A stretch of DNA of 64,000 nucleotides, taken from Sciurus carolinensis. Lineage: Eukaryota > Chordata > Mammalia > Rodentia > Sciuridae. Made by a program: the position numbers and the translations under genes. Under the pieces are notes generated by a model, which saw nothing but the letters and a program-made list of their open reading frames with translations, had not been told where the DNA came from and made no database searches. Below, piece by piece: positions 10,275 to 23,470 of the stretch; the first letter of the stretch is position 1; every line of letters starts with the position of its first letter. The DNA is taken from assembly GCF_902686445.1 (NCBI RefSeq), contig NC_062217.1:168266098-168330097 (forward strand), read 5' to 3'.

Positions 10275-13200
10275 AGAGATCCAAGGTGGTGGACTAGAGG
10301 GAGGCTGCATTCTTTGACGCTCCTTAACTCAGGTTTCAAGCAGAGGATATCTGTTTCTCTGTGAGGCAGTCTTTACTGCTTATCAATCTCCTGCTGTTTA
10401 CCCCATTTGTCTGCTGCAATCATCTGCAGTCTGCCAGCATATCAACTCCTCTTTGAGTGTAGATTTCTCACTGACTGGCACCAATCATCCCTCATTTGCC
10501 CATTTGCCTGCCTCTTGCCTCCCCATCACCTGCCTTTCACCTACTCATCACCCACCGCTCAAGGTTCACCTGCTGATCATCCACCAGTAGCCTGCAGACC
10601 AACCACAGACTGCCAGTGGATCACCAGCTGCCTACTGTTGCCTGGAAGTCCACTGTCACAGTACCTGCAGGTTTGGTTACACATGGCTGCTGCCATTTTG
10701 AGACAACAGCCAGGACCTGCAGGACCCCCCAGCCAGACTGATGGAGTCCTGTCTCCAGGAACCCCCAACCAGACTGACCACACCCTGCCTACAGGACCCC
10801 TGGCCAACCACGCCCACACCCCGAGCTGCAGCTCCCCATTTGCCAACACATTTGGAAGCCATTTGGCCATCTTGGATTATCCTGGAAGCGGAAGTTCCCA
10901 TCTTTAGGTGGGGCAAATCCCATCCTGAGATGCCTACTAGAGACTGGAAACTCATTGTTAGGTACCTCCCATGCCTCAGGCTGCTGAAGACTGGGGGGTT
11001 TGAATAGTATATGACTGTTATAGTGTAGTTTTTCTTTTTCTCCTTTTTGAAATTTTTTAAGATGTTATTTCTTTATTTTTCTTGCTCTATTTTCCTCTTT
11101 ATTACCTGTTTTCTCAGAGTCTCTTTCTCCCTTTTCTCATGCTAACAACCAATTTCTTTTGATGCACTTTCATTCTTCCTCAGATCTAGAACTTCTATAT
11201 ACTCTATTCTTGTCCCATTAACAGTTATATCCTACACCCTTCCCCATCCTTTGTCCTCCATTAGAAACTGCAGACCTTATTGCAAATCTATTTGTTACAC
11301 TGTAGATAATAATTGAACACATCCTCTCTGTTTATTATGACAATATTGTTAATGTCTTCATAGGGGCTTTTTGGTTTAGGGCTGCATACTGTCTGTACTG
11401 GGCACTGCTAATATTGATCTCCCCCTTAAAGAAGAGGTTTTGGAAACCTATAGGGTCACTATAAGCCTATAGGGGGGAACTGTAATACCCCAGGACCTGC
11501 ACTGCTAGAGGGAAAGATACATGAACAACATGAAAAAACAAGGGAAGAAAATGTTCCAAACAAACCTAGATTCTATATTAATAGAATTCAGTGATAGCAT
11601 GGTAGAAGAAATGTCAGAAAAGGAATTCAGAATATACATAATTAAAATGATTGATGAGATCAAGGACCTCGGAATCAGACCAGAGACCCTTCATCTTATA
11701 GAAGAAAAAATAGGTCCAAATCTTCAACTTGTTGGGTTAGGATCAGACTTCCTTAACAGGTCTCCCATAGCACAAGAAATAAAAGCAAGAATCAATAACT
11801 GGGATACATTCAAACTAAAAAGTTTTTTCTCAGCAAAGGAAACTATCAGCAATGTGAAGAGAGAACCTACAGAGTGGGAGAAAATCTTTGCCACTCATAC
11901 TTCAGATAAAGCACTAATTTCCAGAATATATAAAGAACTCAAAAAACTACACCAAGAATACAAATAATCCAATCAACAAATGGGCTAAGGAAATGAACAG
12001 ACACTTCACAGAAGAAGATCTACAAGCAGTCAACAGATATATGAAAAAATGTTCAACATCTCTAGTAATAAGAAAAAAGCAAATCAAAACTACCCTAAGA
12101 TTCCATCTCACCTCAATTAGAATGGCGATTATCAAGAATACAAGCAACAATAGGTGTTGGCAAGGATGTGGGGAAAAAGGTACACTCATACATTGCTGGT
12201 GGGGTTGCAAATTAGTGCAGCCACTCTGGAAAGCAGTGTGGAGATTCCTCAGAAAGCTTGGAATGGACCCACCATTTGACCCAGATATCCCACTCCTCGG
12301 CCTATACCCAAAGGACTTAAAATCAGCATACTACAGAGATACAGACACATCAATGTTCATAGCTGCTCAATTCACAATAGCCAGATTGTGGAACCAACCT
12401 AGATGTCCTTCAATTGATGAATGGATAAAGAAACTGTGATATATATATATAATATATATATATATATAATGGAATATTATTCAGCTATAAAGAATAATAA
12501 AATTATGGTATTTGCAGGCAAATGGATGAAATTGGAGAATATCATGCGAAGTGAGATAAGCCTATCTCAAAAAACCAAAGGACGAATGATCTTGCTGATA
12601 AGCGAATGATGACACATAATGGAGGGTGGGAGGGGGGCAAGAATGGAGAAAGGAGGGACTGTATAGAGGGAAAAGACGAGTGGGAGGGGTGGGGGGGAAG
12701 GAAAAAATAACAGAATGAATTAAACACCATTACCCTATGTAGATGTATGATTACAAAAAAAAATGATTCATAAAGCAAAGGATGAGATAAGAGAGCAAAT
12801 GCAGGAAATGAATGAGCACACCAATAAGCAGTTGAAAGAACAACTGCAGGAAGCAAAAGATCATTTCAACAGATTCTTAAAAAAAAAAAAAAAAACAAAT
12901 CCTTGAAATGAAGAAATCAATAAACCAAATAAAAAACTCAATGGAAAGCATCACCAACAGACTAAATCACTTGGAAGACAGAACCTCAGACAATGAAGAC
13001 AAAATATTTAATCTTGAAAATAAAGTTGGTCAAACAGAGAAGATAGTAAGAAATCATGAACGAAACCTCCAAGAACTATGGGACATCATGAAAAGGCCAA
13101 ATTTAAGAATTATCAGGACTGAGGAAGGCAGAGGTACAAACCAAAGGAATGAACAACCTATTCAATGAAATAATATCAGAAAATTTCCCAAACATGAAGA

Positions 13201-16200
13201 ATGAAATGGAAAATCAACTACAAGAGGGGGGTTACAGAACACCAAATGCACAAAATTAAAACAGATTCACACCAAGGCACATTATAATGAAAATGCCTCA
13301 CATACAAAATAAAGATGGAATTTTGAAGGCTGCGAGAGAAAAGCATCAGATTACATAAAGGGGGAAACCAATATGGATATAAGCAGATTTCTCAGCCCAG
13401 ACCCTAAAAGCTAGAAGGGCCTGGAACAACATATTTCAAGCTCTGAAAGAACATGGTTGCCAACCAAGAATCCTATACCCAGCAAAACTAACCTTCAGAT
13501 TTGAAGACAAAATAAAATCCTTCTAGGATAAACAAAAAGTTAAAAAAAATTACAAATAGAAAGCCTACGCTACAGAACATTCTCAGCAAAATATTCCATG
13601 AGGAGGAAATGAAAAACAACAATGTAGGTCAGCAAAGGGAGGAACTACCTTAAAGGAAAAACCAATCAAAGGAGAAATCAAGTCAAGTTAAAAACCAAAA
13701 ATAAGCCCAAAAGACTGAGAATACAAATCATATCTCCATAATAACCCTAAATGTTAATGGCCTAAACTCATCAATCAAAAGACAGAAATTGGCAGATTGG
13801 ATTAAAAAGAAAGACCCAACAATATGCTGCCTTCAAGAGACTCATTCATAGAAAAGGACATCCACAGGCTAAAGGTGAAAGGATGGGAAAAACCTACCAC
13901 ACGCACGGACTCAGTAAAAACGGGTGTGGTTTCCATCCTTAGTTCAGATAAGGTGGACTTCAAGTCAAAGTTAGTCAGAAGGGATAAAGAAGGACATTTC
14001 ATACTGCTTAAGGGAACCATAAATCAGGAAGACATAAAAATCATAAATATGCCCCAAATAATTGCACATCATGCACATCAAACAAATGCTTCTCAATTTC
14101 AGGAATCAAATAGACCACAACACAATACTTCTGGGTGACTTTAACATATCGCTGTCACCACTGGATAGATCTTCCAAACAAAAACTAAACAAAGAAACCA
14201 CAGAACTCAATAACACAATCAATAACTTAGACTTAACAGACACATATAGAATATTCCATCCTTCAACAAGCAAATATACTTTCTTCTCAGCAGCTCATGG
14301 AACCTTCTATAAAATAGACCATATGTTATGGCACAAAGAAGCCCTTGTAAATGCAAAAAAAAAAAAAAAAAGAGAGATACTACCTTGTGTTCTATCAGAT
14401 CATAATAGAATGAAATTATAAATCAATGACAAAATAAAAAACAGAAATTACTCCAACACCTGGAGACTAAATATTATGCTACTGAATGAAGTGTGGATAA
14501 CAGAAAACATCAGGGAGGAAATAAAAAAAAAGTCTTAGACGTAAATAAGAATGACAATACAACATATCAAAATCTCTGAAAGCAGACACTATGAAAGCAG
14601 TACTAAGAGGAAAATTCATTACAGTGCATTCAAGAAAAGAAAAAAAAAATCAGCGCCTAAATGACCTAAGATTACAGCTCAAAGCCCTAGAAAAAGAAGA
14701 ACAGAAGAACATCAAAGTAGTAGAGGACAGAAAATAATTAAAATCAGAGCTGAAATCAATGAAATTGAAACAGAAGAAACAATTAAAAAAACTGACAAAA
14801 CAAAAAGTTGGTTCTTCGAAAAAGTAAACAAAATAAACCCTTAGCCACACTAACAAAGAGAGAGAAAACACAAATTACTAAAATTCATGATGAAAAAGGA
14901 AATATCATGACAGACACCACTGAGAAATATAACATAATGACAAGCTACTTTGAAAATCTATACTCCAACAAAATAGAAAATATCAAAGACATCAACAAAT
15001 TTCTAGAGACTATGATCCTCTCAAACTGAACCAGTAGGACATACACAGTTTAAACAGATCGATATCAAGCAATGAAATAGAAGAAGCCATTATAAACCTA
15101 CCATCCAAGAAAAGCCCAGGACCAGACAGATTCTCAGCTGAGTTCTACAAGACTTTCAAAGAAGAACTCATTCCAATAGTCCTCAAAGTAGTCGAGGAAA
15201 CAGAAAAGGAGGGAACCCTTCCAAACTCATTCTATGAAGCTAGTATCACTCTGATACCAAAACCAGACAAAGACACATCAAGGAAAGAAAATTTTAGACC
15301 GATATTTCTGATGAATATAGACACAAAAATCCTTAACAAAATTCTGGCAAATCGCATACAAAAACATATTAAGAAGATAGTACACCACGATCAAGTGGGG
15401 TTCATCCCATGGATGCAAGGTTGGGTCAACATCCAGAAATCAATAAATGTAATTCATCACATCAATAGACTTAAGGTTAAGAATCATATGATTATTTCAA
15501 TAGCTGCAGAGAAAGTGGTCAACAAAATATAACACCCCTTCATACTCAAAACACTAGAAAAAATAGGAATAGTAGGTACATACCTCAACATTGTAAAGGC
15601 TATTTATGCTAAGCCCCTGGCCAACATCATTCTAAATGGATAAAATCTGAAAGCATTCCCCTTAAAAACTGGAACAAGACAGGGATATCCTCTTTCACCA
15701 CTTCTGTTCAACACTGTCCTTGAAACTCTAGCCAGAACAATCAGACAGACCAAAGAAATTAAAGGAATACAAATAGGAAAAGAAGAACTCAAGCTGTTGC
15801 TATTTGCCGATGACATGATTCTATATTTAGAGGATCCAAAAAACTCCACCAGAAAACTTCTAGACCTTATAAATGAATTCAGCAAAATAGCAGGCTATAC
15901 AATCCACATGCATAAATCTAAAGCATTTTTATTCATAAGTGATGAAACATCTGAAAGGAAAATGAGGAAAACAACTCCATTCACAATAGCCTCGAAAAAA
16001 AAATACTTGGAAATCAATCTAACCAAAGAGGTGAAAGATCTCTACAATGAAAACTACAGAACATTAAAGAAAGAAATTGAAGACGACCTTAGAAGATGGA
16101 AAGATCTCCTGTGTTCTTGGATAGGCAGAATTAATATTATCAAAATGGCCATACTTCCAAAGGCACTATACAGATTTAACACAATTCCAATTAAAATCCC

Positions 16201-17754
16201 AATGACATTTCTCATAGAAATAGAGAAAACAATCGTGAAATTCATCTGGAAGAACAAAAGACCCAGAATAGACAAAGAGTGGGAAGGAAGAGTGATGCAG
16301 GAGGTATCACAATACCAGAACTAAAACTCTACTATAGAGGAATAGTAACAAAAACAGCTTGGTATTGGCACCAAAATAGACAGGTAGACCAATGATACAG
16401 GAGAGAACACACAGAGACATACCCACATAAGTTCAGTTATATCATACTAGACGAGGGTGCCAAAAACTTACAATGGAGAAAAGATAGTCTCTTCAACAAA
16501 TGGTGCTGGCAAAACTGGAAATCCATATGCAATAAAATGAAATTAAACCCCTATCTCTCCTGTATAAAACTCGACTCAAAGTGGATCAAGGATCTAGGAA
16601 TTAGATCTGAGACCCTTCACCAAATAGAAGAAAAAGTAGGCCAGAATCTCCATCATGCTGGCTTAGGACCAGACTTCCTTAACAAAACCCCCATAATGCA
16701 AGAAATAAAAGCAAGAAGCAATAAATGGGATGGATTCAAACTAAAAAGCTTTTTCTCAGCAAAGGAAACAATCAATAATGTGAAAAGAGAGCCTACAGAG
16801 TGGGAGAAAATATTTTCCACACACACTTCAGATAGAGCACTAATCTCCAAAGTTCATAAAGAACTTAAAAAACTTTACACCAAAAATACAAAGAACCCAA
16901 TCAATAAATGGGCTAAGGAACTGAGCAGACACTTCACAGAAGATCTACAGGTGATCAACAGATATATGAAAAAGTGCTCATCAACCCTAGTAATTAGAGA
17001 AATGCAAATTAAAACCACCCTAAGATTTCATCTAACTCTAATTAGAATGGCTATTATCAAGAACACAAGCAATAATAAGTGTTGGTGTGGATGTGGGGAA
17101 AAAGGCACACTCATACATTGCTGGTAGAGCTACAAATTGGTGCTGTCACTCTGGAAAGCAGTGTGGAGATTCCTCAGAAAACTTGGAATGGACCCACCAT
17201 TTGACCCAGCTATCCCACTCCTCAGTTTATACCCAGAGGATTTAAAGTCAGCATACTACAGTGATGCAGCCACATCAATGTTCATAGCAGTTCAATTCAC
17301 AATAGCTAGATTGTGGAACCAACTAAGACGACCTTCAGTTGAATGGATAAAGAAACAGTGATATATATACACAATGGAATATTACTCAGCCATAAAGAAG
17401 AATAAAATTATGGCATTTGCTGGTAAATGGATGAAGTTGGAAAATATCATGGTAAGTAAAATAGGCCAAGTCCAAGAAACCAAAGGTCAAATGTTTTCTC
17501 TGATAAGAGGATGATGATACATAGAGAGGTGGGAAAAGAATGAAGGAACTTTGCATGGTGTAGAGGAAACTGGGGAGGGAGAGGGTGGGGGAAGGAAAGT
17601 AGAATAGTAGAATGAGACAGATAGTATTACCCTATGTATATGTATGATTACACGAATGGTGTGAATCTACATTGTATACAACCATGGAAATGAAAAGTTG
17701 TGCCCCATTTGTGTACAATGAATCAAAATGCAGTCTGTAAAAATTAAAAAAAAA
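10275..17754 (+). mobile_element. Full-length L1 LINE (L1-A) carrying a nested L1
   Basis: The element starts with the L1 5' end (GGTGGTGGACTAGAGGGAGG) and ends in an A-rich tail. It is flanked by an imperfect duplication: ATCACCTTGAG at 10,264-10,274 and ATCACCCTGAG at 17,755-17,765. Without the nested insertion at 11,653-12,759 it is about 6.37 kb, the length of the other full L1 here. Parts in order are a 5' UTR of about 1.25 kb, ORF1 from 11,521, ORF2 endonuclease (GDFN at about 14,136), reverse transcriptase ([10 protein letters not shown] at about 15,800), the Cys-rich C-terminus at about 17,080, and a 3' UTR. ORF1 and ORF2 are broken by many stops and frameshifts, so it is retrotransposition-dead. 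Confidence 0.9.
11653..12759 (+). mobile_element. 5'-truncated L1 (L1-B) nested in L1-A ORF1
   Basis: ORF1 of L1-A stops abruptly after IYIIKMI at about 11,652 and resumes at about 12,762 with HKAKDEI. Between them lies the C-terminal part of an ORF2 (from DLGIRPETL) and its 3' UTR with a short A tail. The flanks AAAATGATT at 11,644-11,652 and 12,760-12,768 look like a target-site duplication. A dinucleotide (TA)n run interrupts it at 12,439-12,470. Confidence 0.85.
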
Positions 17755-17939
17755 ATCACCCTGAGTCAGCTACTTAGCAATAACTTATAAGTCAGGCAAA
17801 TATAGGGTCTTAAAAAATAAGAACATTACATCTTAGTCAAAGACAACATAGATAAATAGTGAATTATTGGTGTATATTTTTAAAATGTGATGTGTTAACT
17901 GATGGAAATAAAAAATTCACCCTCAACATTTTCAAAAAG

Positions 17940-19660
17940 TATTCCCTACTGTAGTTTAAGCCGACTGAACCTCTTCTGATTGTTTGCTGAGAATTTCCTG
18001 GTTTTTGGAAAAGTGGCCTGTTTCAAAGTTCAGTTTGATTACGTGACTTTTAGCATGAGTGAAAACATATTGGTTAGGTATGGTATGCTGGGGTCTGATG
18101 CGGGAGCTCAGTCCAAAGCAATGACCTCCCACAAATTTAAACACCTTTAGCATGAATTTCATCAACTTGTTACATTTGCACACTTGATCTTCTTAATTCA
18201 GACACAGCAGTAAATCCTGAAATATATTCTTTCATTTTAACTTTGCTCATTAATCACCCATATCCAGCCATTGACCTTACTACCACCCAATTCATTAGGA
18301 AGGATTTTTCTGAGTTCAAGTGGCGACAGACTGGCTCAAAACCCTGACGGAAGGGGAAACTAAGCTCGGAGAACAGAGGTTCCTCTACTGCTCACTTGAA
18401 AAATTGGGCCAGGGCAGGAGCCAGGGCCTGGCTCTGTCCTCCACCACTGAACCTCAAACCTTGCAAATGACCTCTTGTTCCACATCCCAGTGCCCCCGGC
18501 TCTGCGAGCCAGATGCTGAGCTGTGGCTGTGAGCCATGGGTCCTCAGAGGAATTCAGTCACAGGCAGCTTGAGGAAGGGGAGGCGCTTTTGTTTTTGTCC
18601 CGCGTTCTAGATGGTGAGCACCTCGCTCACCATCCACACTGCGTGACCATTCAGGAGCTCTGGGCTAGATGGAGGCTGGAGGTCCAACAGAGGGAGGAAG
18701 GGGCCAGGGCTGTGTTCAGGATTTTTGAGCTGAACTGTGTAAAGCAATCCGCGTGTGTCTCTGGGAATTCTCTGTAACTCATGCCCATGGGGACTTTCAC
18801 CCATGCCTGCTATTTTGCTAAGTGCCCATCCTGTGACTGACATCTAGGTCAGGTGCTTGCAAACTCAATCTGCTGAACTGTATCTCTGGTGGCAGAAGCA
18901 GCCCAGACTATGTAAGCCTCTTTTCACAGCCCCTTCTGGTCCTTCAGTTTCTTATATAAATGAGACTTCACCTTGGCCCTAGTAATAGCCACGAGAAGGG
19001 TCCAGTGCTGCCCACAGGAGAATGTGTGACCATGAAAAGCCTATGAGAGCCCCAGAAGCAAGAGAGTGCTTCCAGTTCTGGAAGACACAGATATCTGGGT
19101 GGACAGTGTGCCCTCGCGGTTAGCACGAGCCACAGTTTGAGAATGGGTCTGAGCCTTTGTAAAACCCAAATGGAACCAGACATTCATTTTTTCAGAATTT
19201 CAAAAAGAGGGTTCTACAAATTAAATCTAACTTGGCACCAGGGAAAACGTGGGCTCATTCAGAGGCATCAGATTTCTTTCTGCCTATGCTGCTAGGAAGA
19301 GTCAGTCAAAACTCAGTTTTCAAATGCTTTTGTTTTTCATGCCAGGCACCTAGCAATATGCTGTCCCTTCTTGTTACACCATTCATGTGGCCTCTATTTT
19401 CTACACTCTCTACTTACATTGCAATATAAAATTACGCTAGTTGCCTCTAGTACTAAAGTGGTAACACAAAACTTTAAGAAAAGGACATTTAAAACTAGCA
19501 ACAAGAACAACTGGAGGCAGGCAGGATTATTTTCATTATTGTACCTTTATGTAAAAGTACATAAATCTCATTAGTACATAAAGATATAAACACTATAGAA
19601 CTTGAAAAATAAGGCATTTTACTAAGAAAGAAATATTGTTCATGAATGTGTGTCCACCAT
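17940..19660. other. Single-copy-looking sequence downstream of FAM24
   Basis: This stretch has little repeat content and moderate GC from about 18,300. It contains open frames of 60-84 codons on both strands but none with a recognisable domain, splice context or codon signature. It lies 3' of the FAM24 gene and may include its 3' UTR near 19,600. I see no further gene. Confidence 0.4.
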
Positions 19661-19667
19661 TCCCATG

Positions 19668-19830
19668 TCAGAGTCCCTCATTTGTGCTACAATAGCAAGG
19701 TGGCAGGGAATCATAATCTGTGTACAGGCTATACTCATCACAGCACGGGAGGGCAGGACAAGACTCGCTGCCGACTTTAGATGGGATGACCTTGCTCTGG
19801 AACTTGCTTGGATAGCATTCCTTTGCCGCT
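19668..19830 (-). CDS. FAM24A: FAM24 family, terminal coding exon
   Basis: Reading leftward, the acceptor TTTTTTCTTAAG precedes an exon that continues the frame of the exon at 20,701 (K-A-A-K-E-C). It ends with CPALPCCDEYSLYTDYDSL, then PPCYCSTNEGL and TGA. The Cys pairs and the end DSLPPC-C--NEGL are typical of FAM24A/FAM24B. Total predicted length is 92 residues, close to the human FAM24 proteins. The function of FAM24 is not known. The C-terminal exon resembles FAM24B as much as FAM24A, so the paralogue name is provisional. Confidence 0.85.
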
Positions 19831-20700
19831 CTTAAGAAAAAACACACCAAAGCATGGGCTTAGAATTTTTCTTCACAGTGCATTTCTTACAATTACCAGG
19901 GCTGTCTGGGAGGTTGAGGGTTGGAGCCAGTCACACGTGGCACCAGCCCTGGGTGAACCCTCTCTGGCCCTGTGCCAAGTTCTTCATGCTTTCCTACAAC
20001 TGCTGTGCGTGTAAAATCAGGAGTGTGACTGGCAAGCAGGGACCCCCAGCTGCTCGCTGCAGGCGTGATGGGGAAGATGCCACAGCTGGCTGTGACCTGG
20101 CCTCTGGATTCACCACCTAACTCCAGAACGGGGGACACCAGTGCTGTGACAACCAGTCTCCTCCACACTTGAGGTCCTCTCCCCAAACCTTAAACACCTC
20201 CCACTTGACCTGCACTCCATCGTCAGCTGTCTTCTAAAGGACCTGTCCTACAGACCCACCACACTGTCCCCAAGGCCACCAGCAACGGAATGGAGGAACA
20301 TTCCGAGTCCTGACTGTGGCAAAAGGAGGTCAGTGCAACCAGTCCTCGAGTCCATGGGAGGCAGAGCTCATTCCCACAGCGTCCCCCTCGGGCTGTTCAG
20401 TCTAGCGCCCAGGACCACGGGAGGCTCAGCAAGGGGCTGTTAAACACATGAAGGGAAACCCAGCGAGATCCAGTGACCCAGAGCCACGCTGACAAACAGC
20501 CTCTGGGCAGAGAACATTCTACTTAGGAGTCACAGCCCAAGCCAGAAGGAAATAACCCCAGGTCCTGTGCCTTTGCCTCCTCCAACCTGCCTGTGGCTCC
20601 TGACCTCACGCAGGGAGTGGCCATGCAGCAAACAAGGAGCAGTCAAGCGAGAGCCCAGGTGTCCCACCTGAGGGGCGCTCACTCTACCCACGTGACTCAC

Positions 20701-20825
20701 TTCAGTACACTGGAAACTTTGAAGAAAAGACTGAGGACCACACATATCAGCACAATGGCAGCAAACAGTAAGCCACTCCCAATGCCGATGAAAATCTTCG
20801 TCTTGAGATCGAACATCTTTCACAC
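20701..20825 (-). CDS. FAM24A: FAM24 family, first coding exon
   Basis: After a CTGTCCAG acceptor, the ATG at 20,816-20,814 starts MFDLKTKIFIGIGSGLLFAA, followed by a hydrophobic run to about residue 32 and FFKVSSVLK. This is a single N-terminal membrane segment or signal anchor. The exon ends at CTGAA before GTGAGT (phase 2), which fits the exon at 19,668-19,830. The start MFDLKTK is FAM24A-like. The upstream acceptor shows that a non-coding 5' exon exists further right; I did not find it. The gene sits between the two inverted C10orf88 arms, and FAM24 genes neighbour C10orf88 in human too. Confidence 0.85.
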
Positions 20826-20839
20826 CTGGACAGAGAAGT

Positions 20840-22490
20840 GCAGGCAAGGAGTGAGGGTGGCTTCTCCCCCACATGCCATCAGCTACCTCCACACGCTTCC
20901 CTCAGGGAGGAGGAACGGACCCCAAACTCAGATCCTCCATGTGTAAACCATGAGAGACTCTTCCCACAGAGGCCGACGCAGGCCCAGGGCTGGGTAAGAG
21001 GTTTACTTCTGTAGGAGGAGGAGCTGAGATGCAAAATCCAGACAGAAGGAGTGGAAGGACAGCCAGCCAGGGGGCAGACTGCCTCTCACCAGCAGTGGCA
21101 GCCCTTAGTTTACCATTAGGCCTGCGCTGGAGCTGATGGCTTTGTGCCTGGGCCTCTGAACTGCATCACATTCGGTCAGAATGACTTCTTGCTGCACCTT
21201 AGCTTTAAAAATGTTTTATGGGTCTAAGGGAATCACTTTCCTTCAAAGAAATATTGTCTGACAATACTGATAATATGCAAACCTATTTTTTAAGTAGTAA
21301 ATGTTTGAGGGAAAAACCTTTTTAATTCACCTATTGCCAACTGGGTCCTATCAAGTCATGGTTAAGGAGATTCTGGAAGCTTCCAGTCGACCACCACCCC
21401 AGGCTGAGATGGGGAGTGACCCTGAATCTGCTTCTTCAGGGGCATCTTATCCCTCATCTAATAGACCATGGCTGTTCCTCCTGCCAGGAAATCTAATTTA
21501 TCTGGGATAAGCAGTTTGTTTCATCTCACTCTAAAATTGGGGAATGGTGAGTCAAAGGAGAATAAACAATCTGACTGGCAAACAGACTAGTTAAACCATA
21601 GGTAGATAGGTAGATAGTTAAACCATCCAGAGATGTATTAAGGATGCTATTAAAAAAAAAAAAAACTTTAGAGAGGAAGTTATTTTATCAGGAATTTCTC
21701 ATACCTGTCATGTGAGAAAGAGGAATCTAATTATCCTGGCAGGAGGAATTAAGGTCTATGGTTGAAGAGTGGATGTCTGCAAGCAGTGTTGTCCAGTGGT
21801 ACCAGAATGTGCCGACTCCAACATTCATGCCACAAGCAGTGTGACATCAACCTGTGGGACCCCAGCTCCTGGTCTCAGAGTTCTGAATTCTGTTCCACGT
21901 GTCGATAGGCATTAGCTCCTATGAAATATAAATACTATTTTGAATCAATTCAATATTTTCAGCATTTTGACTACTAATCAAAAGCAGGTTTAAGATTTCA
22001 ACTGAAGACTGGTAGAGTGTATGTTTCAGTTATTCGGTGAAATAATATGGAGCCATTTACCAGGATTCAAGCACGTATTTGTTGACATTGTTAGATTTTT
22101 CACATTACAAAATGAAAGTTAAAGAGGATACTGGTTCTGGTCAGGCTGGTAAGATGGGTTCATCACATTGCAGCAGGCGTGGTAACAGGAACTGAGAGGC
22201 CCTGGTGGACAGGTGGCATGGACTTGTTTTCTCTTGCTCCCCCTGCCAAGGACAAGTGTAATTCCTAGAAAGCCTAAGGAAATCTGCTCATCCGTGAACA
22301 AACATTAGGTAAGTTCTCATATTAAAGAAGTAAATTCACCAAAATATTGAGTGAAAGCATCCTTTTTTATAGAAATAAACATCCTAAACAAACATTAAAT
22401 TCTTCTATTTATTCTAAACAAGTAGCTTCCCGAAGATCCATTTATTTTTAGACACAAATACATCATCCTTCAACACATACACATTTGTTT
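20840..22490. other. Intergenic sequence between FAM24 and the minus C10orf88 arm
   Basis: No gene is recognised. It contains an A run at 21,651-21,665 and, at 22,008-22,096, one copy of an 89-bp sequence that recurs at 23,109-23,197. From about 22,400 rightward the sequence begins to align, inverted and diverged, with the 3' flank of the plus C10orf88 copy. Confidence 0.4.
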
Positions 22491-23197
22491 CTGTTTTGCT
22501 TTGTTTTTTGGTACTGGATTTAACCCAGGTGTGCTTTACCACTAAGCCACATCCCCAGCCCGTTTTTTTCATTTTTTTTTTTATTTTGAGACAGGGTCTT
22601 CGCTAAATTGCTTAGGGCCTCATTAAGTTGCTGAGGCTGGCTTTAAACTTGCAATCCTCCTGCCTCAGCCTCCCGAGTCACTGGGATTACAGGCATACAA
22701 CACTGTGCTCAGCTCGTATCTGAAAACGAAGTCTACCAGACAGAACTGCAGTCTCCTGGACTCATATGCTGAAATGCTTCAATGTAGACAGACCCTCAGC
22801 AGTTCACACTGGACAAGAGCCAGGAAGGGCTGGGAAAAAGAACCTGTATCAGCCTGAAAAGGAGACTTCGTTATGTGTTCTGGGTTACTGAGGTAAAATA
22901 AGACAACTTCTCCCATTTTATATCAAACACTAAATCCAAAGGAACAACCCTAACAAGGAATGGACCAATTTTGATTTTTCACTTTCCTATCCGCTGCTAC
23001 GATGTGACAAAGCATAAAATTAATGGCCACAATGAGAACTGATCTTACATATACCAAACATTACATCCATTTTTGAAATCTGAAGTAAACAATATAAAAT
23101 ATAAGTAGACTGGTAGAGTGTATATTTCAGTTATTCAGTGAAATAATATGGAGCCATTTACCAGGATTCAAGCACGTATTTGTTGACATTGTTAGAT
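22008..23197 (+). repeat. 89-bp direct repeat pair (22,008-22,096 and 23,109-23,197)
   Basis: The two copies run from ACTGGTAGAGTGTAT to GACATTGTTAGAT and differ at about two positions. They are not tandem; 1.0 kb lies between them. The right copy interrupts the homology with the plus C10orf88 arm: the plus arm has no such insert between its matching flanks at about 7,670. The right copy is therefore the likely newcomer. Confidence 0.75.
22497..22717 (-). mobile_element. B1-dID dimeric SINE
   Basis: Reverse-complement ID (CTTTACCACTAAGCCACATC) followed by reverse-complement B1 (CTGCCTCAGCCTCCCGAGTC, ACTGGGATTACAGGCATAC). Confidence 0.85.
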
Positions 23198-23380
23198 CTG
23201 AAATTAAGTGTTTCAAGTCAAAACACTCGGTTTTCCAAGAACGATTAGGGGGGAAAAAAGCCAGGTAAGCATTTTTTCATACCTCTCAACAATTAAATAA
23301 GGTCTTTGTACAAATTAAAACAGTACTTCAAACACATACAATACAAAATTAATGAACTACATTAGAAATCCTTAAATATG

Positions 23381-23470
23381 GGCTGGGGATATAGCTCAGT
23401 TGGTAGCATGCTTGCCTATCAAGTACAAGGCCCTGGGTTCAATCCCTAGCACCACAAAAAAAAAAAAATC
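23381..23470 (+). mobile_element. ID SINE in minus C10orf88 3' UTR
   Basis: GGCTGGGGATATAGCTCAGT followed by GGTTCAATCCCTAGCACC and an A tail. It is absent from the matching place in the plus arm (about 7,490), so it inserted after the duplication. Confidence 0.9.

Noticed and set aside
10407..10907. 166-codon frame, Pro- and Cys-rich
   Set aside because: It lies in the L1-A 5' UTR and has an overlapping frame on the opposite strand. No protein family was recognised.
11521..12439. Possible new gene with 148-codon frames at 11,521 and 11,993
   Set aside because: Both are L1 ORF1 and ORF2 pieces created by nested insertion.
23381..23470. tRNA-like A and B boxes in many short elements (for example here, 26,383 and 36,313)
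   Set aside because: These are ID SINEs with A-rich tails and target duplications, not tRNA genes. The cloverleaf is not maintained.
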